This document shows, piece by piece, positions 14,916 to 23,480 of a DNA stretch of 23,946 nt. This DNA is from a virus. Location of the stretch: positions 1 through 23,946 of IMG/VR virus record IMGVR_UViG_3300027917_000175. One strand, written 5' to 3'. The translations under genes and the position numbers were made by a program. The first letter of the stretch is position 1. Every line of letters starts with the position of its first letter. Below the pieces are notes generated by a model that saw only the letters and a list, made by a program, of their open reading frames with translations, did not search any database and was not told the origin of the DNA.

Positions 14916-17900
14916 ATGGCACAGATTAAAGAAGAACTATACAGATTTATTCCAGTAGATAACTCACTGGCAGCACCCAACACGGGTAAAGGTAGTATTA
15001 CGATTCCAGGTCACAGAGAGACTAGGAATGTAGTAATGATTGTAAATGCCACCCGTGGCGTTATTATTGCTAGTCAATTTGATCCTGCAAAAGGATGGAC
15101 TAGGGAACACGGGCACGTCTATCCAGGAGACCCGGATTATCCAGATCCATACTTTCCTTTTGCTCTAGATGGTACTTGTACTTATATTCTAGACTATGAC
15201 ACTTCACAGATGTCTCAAAGTGATCAGTTGTCAATTTATATTGATGACTACGTTCAAGGCGAAAAGATCCGTCCTTGGGATTTTGGAACGGATGCCATTG
15301 AACGTATGAGGGTGTCAAACCCTCAATCACTTATTGACGCTGACTTTGAGTATGGTATTCAAAATACTAAATGGCAAACATTTGGTTCTAATCGTAGAAA
15401 TCCTTCGTTCTATGAAGTTGCTGGTCCACCTCTAACAGTTAGTGCTATTTCTTCGGATGGTGGAACTCCATATTCGTTAGTTACAATTACAGTTGCTGCT
15501 GGAACTGGATTATCTGCTGGTACTCCAATTTCAGTTACTGGAACTACTGATGGTCTAGCTGATGGTCTATTTATTATTGAAAGTGATAATAGTCCAACTT
15601 TGAGTACATTCAGTTATAGAGCAAAAGGAGTAATTGCTTCTGGTTCTATTCTTACATCATATAATGTCGTAAAGAAAGGTGGTGTTTATACTGGTGCTGA
15701 ATTGCCAGTATCAGCTATTGCTTTAAACAATCCAAGTAATGGATTTGTTCAACTTACATTCTCAGAAGCACATTCTTTAGTTCCTGGTTCTCCTATTACT
15801 GTATTTGATACCGGAGGAAATACAGATTGGGCGGGTGTATTTTTTGCAAACAATATTGTATCACCTACAGTTATTCAGTATCAAGTTAATAATACAGCAA
15901 CGGCATTAACTGGCACTCCTACATTAGGGAACATTACGGTCTATGCTCGTAATGATAGCTTCTTTATTCATCGTCCATTTGATGGTGGTGTTTTTATGGG
16001 TCCGCTATTACCAGTTCATGGACTAGAAGCAAAACGCCAAACAAAGCAGTATTTTAGATATCAATCTGGTAAAGGTTTCCTATTCTCTACTGGTGCTTTA
16101 CTTAATCCAACATTTGACGTAACTTCAGTAACTTATAGTAGTGGAACTGGAGAAGTTACTATCACAACAGAATTTCCACACGCTTTACAAACTGGATCAA
16201 CTATTTTCCTAGAAGGTATTGCTAGCGATAATTATTATGGTTCATATATTGTCAAATCAATATCTTCCGATAAAGTATTTGTTGTTGATGCTTTATCCCC
16301 TGCTCCTACTGATACCACAGCTGTACTTGCTGAGCAACCTAGAATTACTGTAACTAACTGGACTGGTGCTGTTATTCGTACTGGTATGTTTGACGACCAG
16401 AATGGATTATATTGGGAGTATGACGGGCAGCAACTTTATGCCGTGAAGCGTTCCTCTACATTCCAACTTGCCGGAACGGTTTCACTTTCAAATGGTTCTA
16501 GAGTTGTTACTGGAACCAATACAAGATTTTTATCAGAACAATTACAGGTAAATGATCTTGTTGTTATTCGTGGTCAGTCGTATCGTATTACTGGTATTAC
16601 ATCAGATACTGCTTTAACTGTGTCTCCTGAAAATAGAGGGACAACAGCAACTAATGTTAAAATGTTAAAGACGATTGACGAAAGAGTTCCCCAAAAGAAC
16701 TTTAACTACGATACCATTAATGGGCACGGTCCTTCTGGATATAACCTTCGTTTATCACGAATGCAGATGTGGGGCATTCAATTCTCCTGGTATGGTGCTG
16801 GATTTTCTGACTTCCTAATTCGTGGTCCATTGGGATCATTTATTAAAACACATCGTGTTGCTAATCATAACGTAAATTTTGAAGCATATTTGAGATCAGC
16901 AAACTTACCAGCTCGTTATGAAGTTGATAATTGTTCTGCTTATGCAAGGATTTTGGTAGATACTGGAACAGGAACTTCCGATCTAATATTAAATCGTACT
17001 GGAAGATTTCCAGAACCAATTCCTGGATATCCAGGATACGTTTTACTTTCTGGTATTGAAAATGGTACTTCTACAATGCACCACGAAGTTATTACATATA
17101 CAGGAAAGAGTTCAGAAAATATTGTAACTCAAGGTGATAATTATGTTGTTGGTGAATTTGTTGAAGCAGCAGATAGTAATGGTTTTGTTATTGAAGTTAC
17201 TTCAGTAACTGATACTGGTGGTATTGCTAGCTATAGACTTTTCACTGGAGGAACTGGATATAGTACTGGTAATGTAACAATGAGTGTTGCTGCCGCTAGT
17301 GGAACAACTGCTGCTGTAATCAATGTGACTTCAGTTTCCAGTGGAGCAGTAACTTCTGGTCCAGGAAGACCAGCTTTAACTGGTATTACTAGAGCACAAT
17401 CTTATAGTCAGTTCATTGCGGGTCAAACAAGAACATTCCAAGCAGAAACTACAGCAGTCAATTTTGATGCTGGTTCTACTGCTATGTTATTGAATACCAC
17501 ATTCTCCCCAACCATTTCACACTGGGGTTCATCTGTAATTATGGATGGTGGATTTGATAAAGACTTAGGTTTCTTATTTAACTATTCCGTGAGTGGTGTA
17601 ACGGTGAATGGAAACACTGGTTCTACCCTACTTCTATTCCGTCCCGCTCCTTCAGTTTCAAATACATTACCAGGAGAATTTGGAGAAAGAGAGGTTGTAA
17701 ATCGTTCTCAAATTACACTCAAAAATATTGAAGTTAATAATATTACTGGTAGAGAATATCAAATTTATGCTATCGTTAATCCATCAAATATTGGAGCAGC
17801 GACTTGGGTTAATGCTAATGTTCAGACAGTTGGCACAGCATCTCTTTTCCAACCATCATTTGCTCAGGTTGCAACTCAGGGTGGTACTTTAGTTGGAACA

Positions 17901-18125
17901 ACAAATGATCCGATAGATGGAGAAATCCTATTCCAGTTTATTGGTACATCAGCTGGTTCTGAGACATTTGATCTCACTGGTTTAAAAGAAGTTCAAAACT
18001 CAATTATTTCTGGACCAGGAACATTTCCTGATGGTCCAGAAACAATTGCTCTCTACATTGTAAATAATAACAACCAGTCGGGTGACTTTGATATTGTTCT
18101 TTCTTGGACGGAGGCACAGGCATAA
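14916..18125 (+). CDS. Large virion appendage protein, cassette copy 2 (1069 aa)
   Basis: Paralogue of the 990-aa protein at 4351 along nearly its full length: LIDADFEYG, HRPFDGGV, GLEAKRQTK, DTINGHGPSGYNL, RGPLG, NLPARYE, SHWGSSVIMDGGF and LLLFRPAPSVSNT recur in order. FCCH-like modules lie at about residues 176-245, 268-325 and 403-455, followed by a GT-x-VxGTNTRF segment. Unlike copy 1, it has an insert at about residues 735-815 (GDNYVVGEF, then GGTGYSTGNV) of a type also seen in gp13 and gp14. Arg is largely CGT, whereas copy 1 uses AGA. It ends in WTEAQA, which encodes the next gene's ribosome-binding site. The role, tail appendage or fibre base, is inferred. Confidence 0.8.
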   Translation: MAQIKEELYRFIPVDNSLAAPNTGKGSITIPGHRETRNVVMIVNATRGVIIASQFDPAKGWTREHGHVYPGDPDYPDPYFPFALDGTCTYILDYDTSQMSQSDQLSIYIDDYVQGEKIRPWDFGTDAIERMRVSNPQSLIDADFEYGIQNTKWQTFGSNRRNPSFYEVAGPPLTVSAISSDGGTPYSLVTITVAAGTGLSAGTPISVTGTTDGLADGLFIIESDNSPTLSTFSYRAKGVIASGSILTSYNVVKKGGVYTGAELPVSAIALNNPSNGFVQLTFSEAHSLVPGSPITVFDTGGNTDWAGVFFANNIVSPTVIQYQVNNTATALTGTPTLGNITVYARNDSFFIHRPFDGGVFMGPLLPVHGLEAKRQTKQYFRYQSGKGFLFSTGALLNPTFDVTSVTYSSGTGEVTITTEFPHALQTGSTIFLEGIASDNYYGSYIVKSISSDKVFVVDALSPAPTDTTAVLAEQPRITVTNWTGAVIRTGMFDDQNGLYWEYDGQQLYAVKRSSTFQLAGTVSLSNGSRVVTGTNTRFLSEQLQVNDLVVIRGQSYRITGITSDTALTVSPENRGTTATNVKMLKTIDERVPQKNFNYDTINGHGPSGYNLRLSRMQMWGIQFSWYGAGFSDFLIRGPLGSFIKTHRVANHNVNFEAYLRSANLPARYEVDNCSAYARILVDTGTGTSDLILNRTGRFPEPIPGYPGYVLLSGIENGTSTMHHEVITYTGKSSENIVTQGDNYVVGEFVEAADSNGFVIEVTSVTDTGGIASYRLFTGGTGYSTGNVTMSVAAASGTTAAVINVTSVSSGAVTSGPGRPALTGITRAQSYSQFIAGQTRTFQAETTAVNFDAGSTAMLLNTTFSPTISHWGSSVIMDGGFDKDLGFLFNYSVSGVTVNGNTGSTLLLFRPAPSVSNTLPGEFGEREVVNRSQITLKNIEVNNITGREYQIYAIVNPSNIGAATWVNANVQTVGTASLFQPSFAQVATQGGTLVGTTNDPIDGEILFQFIGTSAGSETFDLTGLKEVQNSIISGPGTFPDGPETIALYIVNNNNQSGDFDIVLSWTEAQA
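18110..18114 (+). promoter_or_regulatory. Ribosome-binding site inside the end of the upstream gene (GGAGG)
   Basis: GGAGG ends 10 bases before the ATG at 18125, the same spacing and the same place in the EAQA tail codons as at 7306-7312. The TAATG junction (TAA 18123-18125) is also identical. It decides the start against the in-frame TTG at 18104. Confidence 0.82.
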
Positions 18126-19420
18126 TGACATTATCTAGAGGCGAAATTTTAACAGATCCTGTTGTTAGGGGCGTTAGTACAAGTGGTGCCAAAATTAAAT
18201 TGGAGGATGGAGATGAGAGTGCTTATGTCCAACTAGCATCTCCTGATGTTGTAACGACATCATACACTCTCACTTTACCAGCTGATGCTGGAACGAGTGG
18301 ATATGTATTACAAACCAATGGATCTGGGACTACTACTTGGCAACCAGTTACAGCATCACCTGCTGGTAGCACAGGACAACTTCAGTATAACAATGCTGGT
18401 TCATTGGGTGGAACATCAGGTATTACCACTGATGGTTCTAATCTACTGATTGATAGTCAGGGTGATTTAAGAATGGGAGATGGTACAAACTATCTTGCTT
18501 TCCAAGCACCTGCTTCAATTGGTGCTGATAGAACATATACCCTACCATCTACGATTGGTTCAGCAGGAGACCAATTATTGATTGCTACTTCTCCTACACC
18601 AACAGCAACAGCTGCTACATTGGTTTGGGGTACGGCAACAGGAACTACACAATCTCCTGGTGGTGATACCGATGGTTCCGTTCAATACAATAGTGCCACT
18701 GTATTTACTGGTGAGACAGCATTCAAATACAATGATAGCACCAATACATTAACTGTAGAGAATATAACTGGAACTGGAACATTTACTTCAGGTTCTGTAG
18801 TTGTAGATAACATCACCATCGACGCCAACTCTATCACGGCAACAAATACAAATGGCAATGTAGATCTTGCTGCTGATGGCACTGGAGATGTAAGAGTATT
18901 ATCTAACAAACCATTAAGTTTGATGGATAGTGATAATAGCGATGGCGTTAGTTTAATTGCTGATCCAACTACCACAGCATATACTCTTACATTCCCGGCA
19001 TCAATTGGAGCAGAAAATGAAGTTCTAAAGATTGATGCCACAGGCAATCTTGACTTTGTATCTAATGTAAGAACTCTCAACTTTGCCATTGGTGATGGTA
19101 GTGGTTCTGTTACAACTGGTGTTAAAGGTCACGTTGTAGTTGATGCTGACTATACTCTCACTGCTTGGACTTTGATTGGTCAGACAACTGGTGCATTTAA
19201 CGTGACTGTATCTAGTATTTCTCCGGGTGCATATCCTCTCACATCTGTCCCGACTTATACCAGCATTGTAACGCCATCAATGACAACTGGACAATACGCT
19301 ACACAAACAACAGGATTATCAATTAGTATTTCTGCTGGTGATGTGTTGGAATTTGATGTTACAGCAAATGCTGGATCACATACTTTTGCTACTGTAGCAC
19401 TTCGTTTAGTACCCGCTTGA
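18125..19420 (+). CDS. Tail-fibre-like virion protein, cassette copy 2 (431 aa)
   Basis: Paralogue of the 501-aa protein at 7323, about 70 residues shorter. Shared landmarks in order: MTLSRGEIL at the start, YTLTLPADAGTSGYVLQTN, GSTGQLQYNNAG, NYLAFQAPASIGADRTYTLP, GNVDLAADGTGDVRV and the C-terminal beta-sandwich from RTLNFAIGDG to LRLVPA. The start at ATG 18125 is fixed by the TAATG junction. The YTLTLPAD element is also in the 476-aa protein at 12713, so three proteins of this window draw on the same fibre-repeat stock. The C-terminal domain is a candidate receptor-binding part. Confidence 0.76.
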   Translation: MTLSRGEILTDPVVRGVSTSGAKIKLEDGDESAYVQLASPDVVTTSYTLTLPADAGTSGYVLQTNGSGTTTWQPVTASPAGSTGQLQYNNAGSLGGTSGITTDGSNLLIDSQGDLRMGDGTNYLAFQAPASIGADRTYTLPSTIGSAGDQLLIATSPTPTATAATLVWGTATGTTQSPGGDTDGSVQYNSATVFTGETAFKYNDSTNTLTVENITGTGTFTSGSVVVDNITIDANSITATNTNGNVDLAADGTGDVRVLSNKPLSLMDSDNSDGVSLIADPTTTAYTLTFPASIGAENEVLKIDATGNLDFVSNVRTLNFAIGDGSGSVTTGVKGHVVVDADYTLTAWTLIGQTTGAFNVTVSSISPGAYPLTSVPTYTSIVTPSMTTGQYATQTTGLSISISAGDVLEFDVTANAGSHTFATVALRLVPA

Positions 19421-19426
19421 TAAATT

Positions 19427-19942
19427 ATGGCAACTGAAGTTTTAATTCCCGATGCTATCACAACACAGGTAAGTTTATCGGGAGCATTGACTGATATCGA
19501 TGAAGGAACAACTTCACCTGATGCTAACTGGTTAACAAATACTGAAAACAATGGAAATACTAACGAATTAATTGTTACTTTTCCAACTCCATCAGGTACA
19601 TTGAATTCTGGAGCTGATCTTCAAACTATTCGTGTATGGATTCGTAAAACTGGAACCAACAACCCACAATATGCTTTATCCGTACTAGAAAATGGAACAC
19701 CGGTTGCAACTACTAACCTGACTGTAGCTTCAACAACAGGCGAACTTGATAGTTTTACTTGGAATGCTGGAAATTTGGCAAATGCTGACGGGGCTGGTGT
19801 TGAGGTTCGTATTTTACAAACTGGTGGTGGAACGGGAAGAGCTGCTAATCGAAGTTGGATTGAGATAGGGGCAATTGATTGGGTTGCTGATTATACGGTT
19901 CCTGTTGGTGGGGCAGCAGTGTCTCAAGCAATCTTCATCTGA
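19427..19942 (+). CDS. Beta-sandwich virion protein, cassette copy 2 (171 aa)
   Basis: Closes cassette 2 just as the 235-aa protein closes cassette 1. The two align in the C-terminal half: VEVRILQTGGGTG, then RSWIEIGAIDW (about residues 142-152). It is all-beta by composition, with no cysteine-rich, enzymatic or membrane features. It starts six bases after the previous stop, without a Shine-Dalgarno, so reinitiation is likely. Its TGA stop overlaps a GATAAATA motif that precedes gp13. Family unknown; probably a tip or decoration protein. Confidence 0.7.
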   Translation: MATEVLIPDAITTQVSLSGALTDIDEGTTSPDANWLTNTENNGNTNELIVTFPTPSGTLNSGADLQTIRVWIRKTGTNNPQYALSVLENGTPVATTNLTVASTTGELDSFTWNAGNLANADGAGVEVRILQTGGGTGRAANRSWIEIGAIDWVADYTVPVGGAAVSQAIFI

Positions 19943-19948
19943 TAAATA
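19941..19948 (+). promoter_or_regulatory. Late-promoter-like octamer GATAAATA before the neck genes
   Basis: Seven of eight bases match the T4 late consensus. It overlaps the TGA stop (19940-19942) and ends 20 bases before gp13. It would drive gp13-gp14-gp15-gp16. Confidence 0.65.
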
Positions 19949-19968
19949 CTTAAAAATAGGTTGCAAGG

Positions 19969-21042
19969 ATGGCACAACCCTCAACCCGTGTAGAGTTCAC
20001 GGACTACTGCTTAAGGAAACTGGGAGCACCAGTATTAGAAATTAACGTTGACGATGGTCAAGTTGATGATTTAATCGACGATGCTATTCAGTTGTATCAA
20101 GAATACCATTTTGATGGCGTAGAGAGGATGCTACTCAAGCACAAAATTACACTAGATGATGTAGAAAGATTTACCCGATCAGAATATATTGATACAGCAA
20201 CAGGAACATCAGGTGGAGTTACATATACAGTATCTTCTACGGGAATTGGATACGCTACAGGTGCTCAGGAAAATGTAGCTACAACTAATACAACAGGATC
20301 TGGTTCTGGGTTAACAGTTAATATTGTTGCCAATGGAGCTGGACAACTGACCGAAGTTATTATTAATTCTCAAGGCGAAGATTATGTAGTTGGTGATGTT
20401 CTTACTATTGGAACAAATGGTTCTGGATCTATCACTATTGACTCTGTTGAAAGTGATTCTAGATGGCAGAACAGAGGAAACTATTTACCTATTCCAGACC
20501 ACGTTGTTGGTATCTCCAAAGTATATGGAGTTTCTTCTGGTCTTTCTGATAATGAGATGTGGGGATTCTCTAATCAGTTTTTCTTAATGGATGTATTTTC
20601 ATTTAACTCTGGTTATACATTCTCCAACTTTGATATGTCTTACTTCTTTATGATCAAACAATGGTTTGAGACTTTAGATATGGTTATCAATACTGGAAAC
20701 TTAGTACAGTATAGATTTAATAAAAAACAAGATCAATTATTCTTAGATATTGCTACTGATAGACCTAAAGTAGGAGATTGGATTCTAATTGATTGTTACA
20801 GAGCATTAGATCCGTCTCAGTGGTCACAGGTATGGAATGATAGTTGGTTGAAGAAATATGTTCCAGCTTTAATCAAAAGGCAGTGGGGACAAAATATGAT
20901 TAAGTTTAACGGAGTACAACTTCCTGGCGGCATTACTATGAATGGTCGTCAATTATATGAAGATGCAGAGAAAGAAATTTCTATGCTAGAAGCGAAGCTA
21001 CGTGATGAGTATCAACTTCCACCTCTAGACATGATCGGATAA
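19969..21042 (+). CDS. 13: T4 gp13-like neck protein with an inserted beta domain (357 aa)
   Basis: In T4, gp13 forms a ring below the portal and, with gp14, completes the head before tail joining. Recognised by its N-terminus (FTDYCLRKLGAPVLEINV, then VDDLIDDAIQLYQEYHFDG) and the C-terminal ring helix with WVKKY-like SWLKKYVPALIKRQWGQN, LPGGITMNGRQLYEDAEKE and LRDEYQLPP. T4 gp13 has 309 residues; the excess is an insert at about residues 75-163, Gly/Thr-rich and containing GEDYVVGDVLTIG, after which the conserved part resumes at YLPIPDHVVGISKVYG. It opens the neck/packaging group and is followed after one base by gp14. Confidence 0.88.
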   Translation: MAQPSTRVEFTDYCLRKLGAPVLEINVDDGQVDDLIDDAIQLYQEYHFDGVERMLLKHKITLDDVERFTRSEYIDTATGTSGGVTYTVSSTGIGYATGAQENVATTNTTGSGSGLTVNIVANGAGQLTEVIINSQGEDYVVGDVLTIGTNGSGSITIDSVESDSRWQNRGNYLPIPDHVVGISKVYGVSSGLSDNEMWGFSNQFFLMDVFSFNSGYTFSNFDMSYFFMIKQWFETLDMVINTGNLVQYRFNKKQDQLFLDIATDRPKVGDWILIDCYRALDPSQWSQVWNDSWLKKYVPALIKRQWGQNMIKFNGVQLPGGITMNGRQLYEDAEKEISMLEAKLRDEYQLPPLDMIG

Positions 21043-21043
21043 A

Positions 21044-22216
21044 ATGCCTACAAGTCATTACTTTCCTCAAAACTATAAGAATAATAGTAGCGAGACAAAT
21101 TTAATTCAAGATCTAGTTGATGAGCAAATTAAATTGTTCGGAACAGATGTCTATTATATTAATAGAAAAGCTTACATCGAAGATTTTAGTAACGACATTG
21201 TTTACTCCGAGTTTAAAGATAAAATTGTAATTGAAGCTATGCTTCAAAATGTAGAGGGTTTCGGACCTCAATCAGAATTTATTTCTAAGTTTGGTCTAAG
21301 AGTTACAGATGAAATTACAATGACTTTATCTGCCAGAAGGTGGGATGAAGAAAAATTTAGATTGCCTGGTATTGAGATTATATCTAGACCAAACGAAGGG
21401 GATTTAATTTATCTACCTTTGACTGGTGATTTATATGAGATTAAGTTTGTAGAAAGAGAAATGCCTTTCTATCAACTAGGAAAGATTTATTTCTACACAA
21501 TGACATGTGAAATCTATCAGGTTGGCAATGATGATATCGAGACTGGTATTGATGAGATTGACTTTATTGAGTCACAGAAAGATCAGTCACTAACTCTTGT
21601 TCTAACCGAGGGCGGAACAGGAAATTACTATGTTGGCGATACTGTTGAATATCACACAGTAACAGAGGTTAGTGGTAGTCCTGTTTATACAGCGACTGGT
21701 ATTACAGCAGAAGTTGCTGGATGGGAAGGACCAACCAGAACTCTCAAGCTTATTAATGCCACTGGTAGTCACGCTAATAACTATGCTGTACTGGCACAAG
21801 GATATCCAACACAGACTACCGAGACTGATGGTATATACACCATCGGAACACAAGAAACAACATGGAGAAATGAAGGTAGATATCCTAAGAATGATACTTA
21901 TACTTTGATTGATACAGTTGCTGATGTTAATGTCACATACAACGGTGGTCTCGGAGGACCCGACGATCCTGCTGGATATCTAAACTTTACATTCCCAGCA
22001 AGAACATTCGACGATGCTGTATTTGATGAAGCTACAGAAACATTCTGGATCTATCGTGAGAGATATCTTGCTGACGCTGTTGATTTAGTTGAGATGGAAA
22101 ACACAAGTTCAGAATTTGAAGATAATAAATATATTGAAGACGCTGCGGATGGCTTCCTTGATTTCACTGAGACTAATCCATTTGGCGAATATGGTAATAT
22201 TGGGAATGACTTTTAA
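21044..22216 (+). CDS. 14: T4 gp14-like neck protein, enlarged (390 aa)
   Basis: gp14 binds gp13 to complete the neck. The N-terminal ~180 residues carry the family signature: LIQDLVDEQIKLFGTDVYYI, a VYSEFKD segment, FGPQSEFISKFGLRV, RRWDEEKF, RPNEGDLIYLPLTGDLYEI and FYQLGKIYFYTMTCE. The extreme C-terminus (FLDFTETNPFGEYG) is also typical. T4 gp14 has about 256 residues; about 160 extra residues (roughly 183-345) are inserted, beginning at LTEGGTGNYYVGDTV, which resembles the insert in gp13. The gene begins one base after the gp13 stop, and its TAA overlaps the gp15 ATG. Confidence 0.87.
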   Translation: MPTSHYFPQNYKNNSSETNLIQDLVDEQIKLFGTDVYYINRKAYIEDFSNDIVYSEFKDKIVIEAMLQNVEGFGPQSEFISKFGLRVTDEITMTLSARRWDEEKFRLPGIEIISRPNEGDLIYLPLTGDLYEIKFVEREMPFYQLGKIYFYTMTCEIYQVGNDDIETGIDEIDFIESQKDQSLTLVLTEGGTGNYYVGDTVEYHTVTEVSGSPVYTATGITAEVAGWEGPTRTLKLINATGSHANNYAVLAQGYPTQTTETDGIYTIGTQETTWRNEGRYPKNDTYTLIDTVADVNVTYNGGLGGPDDPAGYLNFTFPARTFDDAVFDEATETFWIYRERYLADAVDLVEMENTSSEFEDNKYIEDAADGFLDFTETNPFGEYGNIGNDF

Positions 22217-23028
22217 TGTTAGGGACACATTTTTATAATCAAGCGATTAAAAAAACCGTAGTAGGTTTTGGAACATTATTCAATAATATGACAGTTGAGG
22301 ATTACAATCCTGTCAACCCGTCAGAAGTTCTAGGCAAACAAAAAGTTCCTTTGGGTTATGGTCCAAAGGAAAAGTTCCTCACGCGTCTAGAAGAAAACCC
22401 AGATCTATCTAAGGTAGGAACTACATTCCCAAGAATGTATTTTGAAATGACAGGTATTACCTATGATGCAGGACGTAAGACATCTCCAATTCAGAAGTAT
22501 AGAACTGTAGTTGCTGACAATGGTGACGAAGTTAGAGTACAGTTTGTACCCGTTCCATACGCTATTGATTTTACTCTAGGTATTCTAGCAAGAAATCAAG
22601 ATGATGGTCTACAAATCCTAGAACAAATTTTACCATATTTCCAACCACAATTTAACATCACTCTTAATTTTATCCCAGACATGGATGAGAAAAGAGATGT
22701 TGCTATCTTCCTAAACAATATTAACTACGACGACGAGTGGTCTGGTAATTTTAATGATAGGAGAATTATTGACTGGACTTTAAGCTTCACTGCTAAAACA
22801 TATATCTACGGTCCCTTTAATCAGTCTGATATTATTAAGAAAGCATTGGTATACGAATCAGTCAATAACATTGTTGACAGAACTACAAGACTTACATACA
22901 CACCAAAAGCTGTTACTGATATCGCTCCGGAACCTGATGGAGATGGCATCGTGGATGCTCTAGACACTGCTGCTCTAGGACCTGCCGATGACTTTGGATT
23001 CAGTGGAGAAATCGATACCTTTTTCTAA
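22216..23028 (+). CDS. 15: T4 gp15-like tail sheath terminator (270 aa)
   Basis: gp15 caps the tail tube and sheath and joins tail to neck. The length matches T4 gp15 (272). Visible family features are the N-terminus (GTHFYNQAIKKTVVGFGTLF), LGYGPKEKFLTRL, FPRMYFEMTG, the strongly conserved ILEQILPYFQPQFN (about residues 134-147), and RRIIDWTLSFTAKTYIYGP. The C-terminal ~40 residues are acidic and likely flexible (PEPDGDGIVDALD). The start overlaps the gp14 stop by one base (TAATG), so translation is coupled. No insertion is seen, unlike gp13 and gp14. Confidence 0.92.
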   Translation: MLGTHFYNQAIKKTVVGFGTLFNNMTVEDYNPVNPSEVLGKQKVPLGYGPKEKFLTRLEENPDLSKVGTTFPRMYFEMTGITYDAGRKTSPIQKYRTVVADNGDEVRVQFVPVPYAIDFTLGILARNQDDGLQILEQILPYFQPQFNITLNFIPDMDEKRDVAIFLNNINYDDEWSGNFNDRRIIDWTLSFTAKTYIYGPFNQSDIIKKALVYESVNNIVDRTTRLTYTPKAVTDIAPEPDGDGIVDALDTAALGPADDFGFSGEIDTFF

Positions 23029-23031
23029 ACC

Positions 23032-23463
23032 ATGAAAGAATTTGAAAAGAATATGGAAGAGATCTTTGACATCGACATGAGCGGTGGGGAGATCGTAGAG
23101 ACCGAGCAAGTTACCGAGCAAGTACCGGTCAAGTCAGAAGACGATCAAAAGAAAGATTATGAATATAGCAGAGGTCAACTCTATTCACTCATAGAGAAGG
23201 GCAGAGAGGCGCTAGACGGCGCTCTAGAGGTTGCTCAAGAGTCTGGGCACCCTAGGGCATATGAAGTCGCTGTAAACGCCATGAAGCAGGTAGCAGACAC
23301 CACCGACAAGCTTCTGGATCTACAGAAGAAGATGAATGACTTAAATGCCCCCACCAAAAAAGCAGGACCCACAACCGTAAACAATACCATGTTTGTTGGA
23401 TCTACAGCAGATCTACAGAAAATGATCAAAGAGATGGGGAAAAAAGCAGACACAGATAAATAG
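23032..23463 (+). CDS. 16: T4 gp16-like small terminase subunit (143 aa)
   Basis: gp16 is the regulatory ring of the packaging motor and works with the large ATPase gp17, which would lie beyond the window. The identification rests on position after gp15 and on family features: an acidic N-terminal region, a helical core (YSRGQLYSLIEKGREALDGA, then AYEVAVNAMKQVADTTDKLL) forming a helical hairpin, and a C-terminal FVGSTADLQKMIKEM that is typical of cyanophage gp16. It is slightly shorter than T4 gp16 (164). It starts three bases after gp15 without a clear Shine-Dalgarno. The stop overlaps a GATAAATA motif. Confidence 0.85.
   Translation: MKEFEKNMEEIFDIDMSGGEIVETEQVTEQVPVKSEDDQKKDYEYSRGQLYSLIEKGREALDGALEVAQESGHPRAYEVAVNAMKQVADTTDKLLDLQKKMNDLNAPTKKAGPTTVNNTMFVGSTADLQKMIKEMGKKADTDK
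23455..23462 (+). promoter_or_regulatory. Late-promoter-like octamer GATAAATA
   Basis: It overlaps the TAG stop of gp16 (23461-23463) and ends 18 bases before the next ATG (23481). Seven of eight bases match the T4 late consensus. Confidence 0.58.
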
Positions 23464-23480
23464 TAAAAAACCTTAGAACC

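Noticed and set aside
19419-19426. GATAAATT as a late promoter for the gene at 19427
   Set aside because: Directly adjacent to the ATG and with a mismatch in the last base; the gene is more likely read from upstream.
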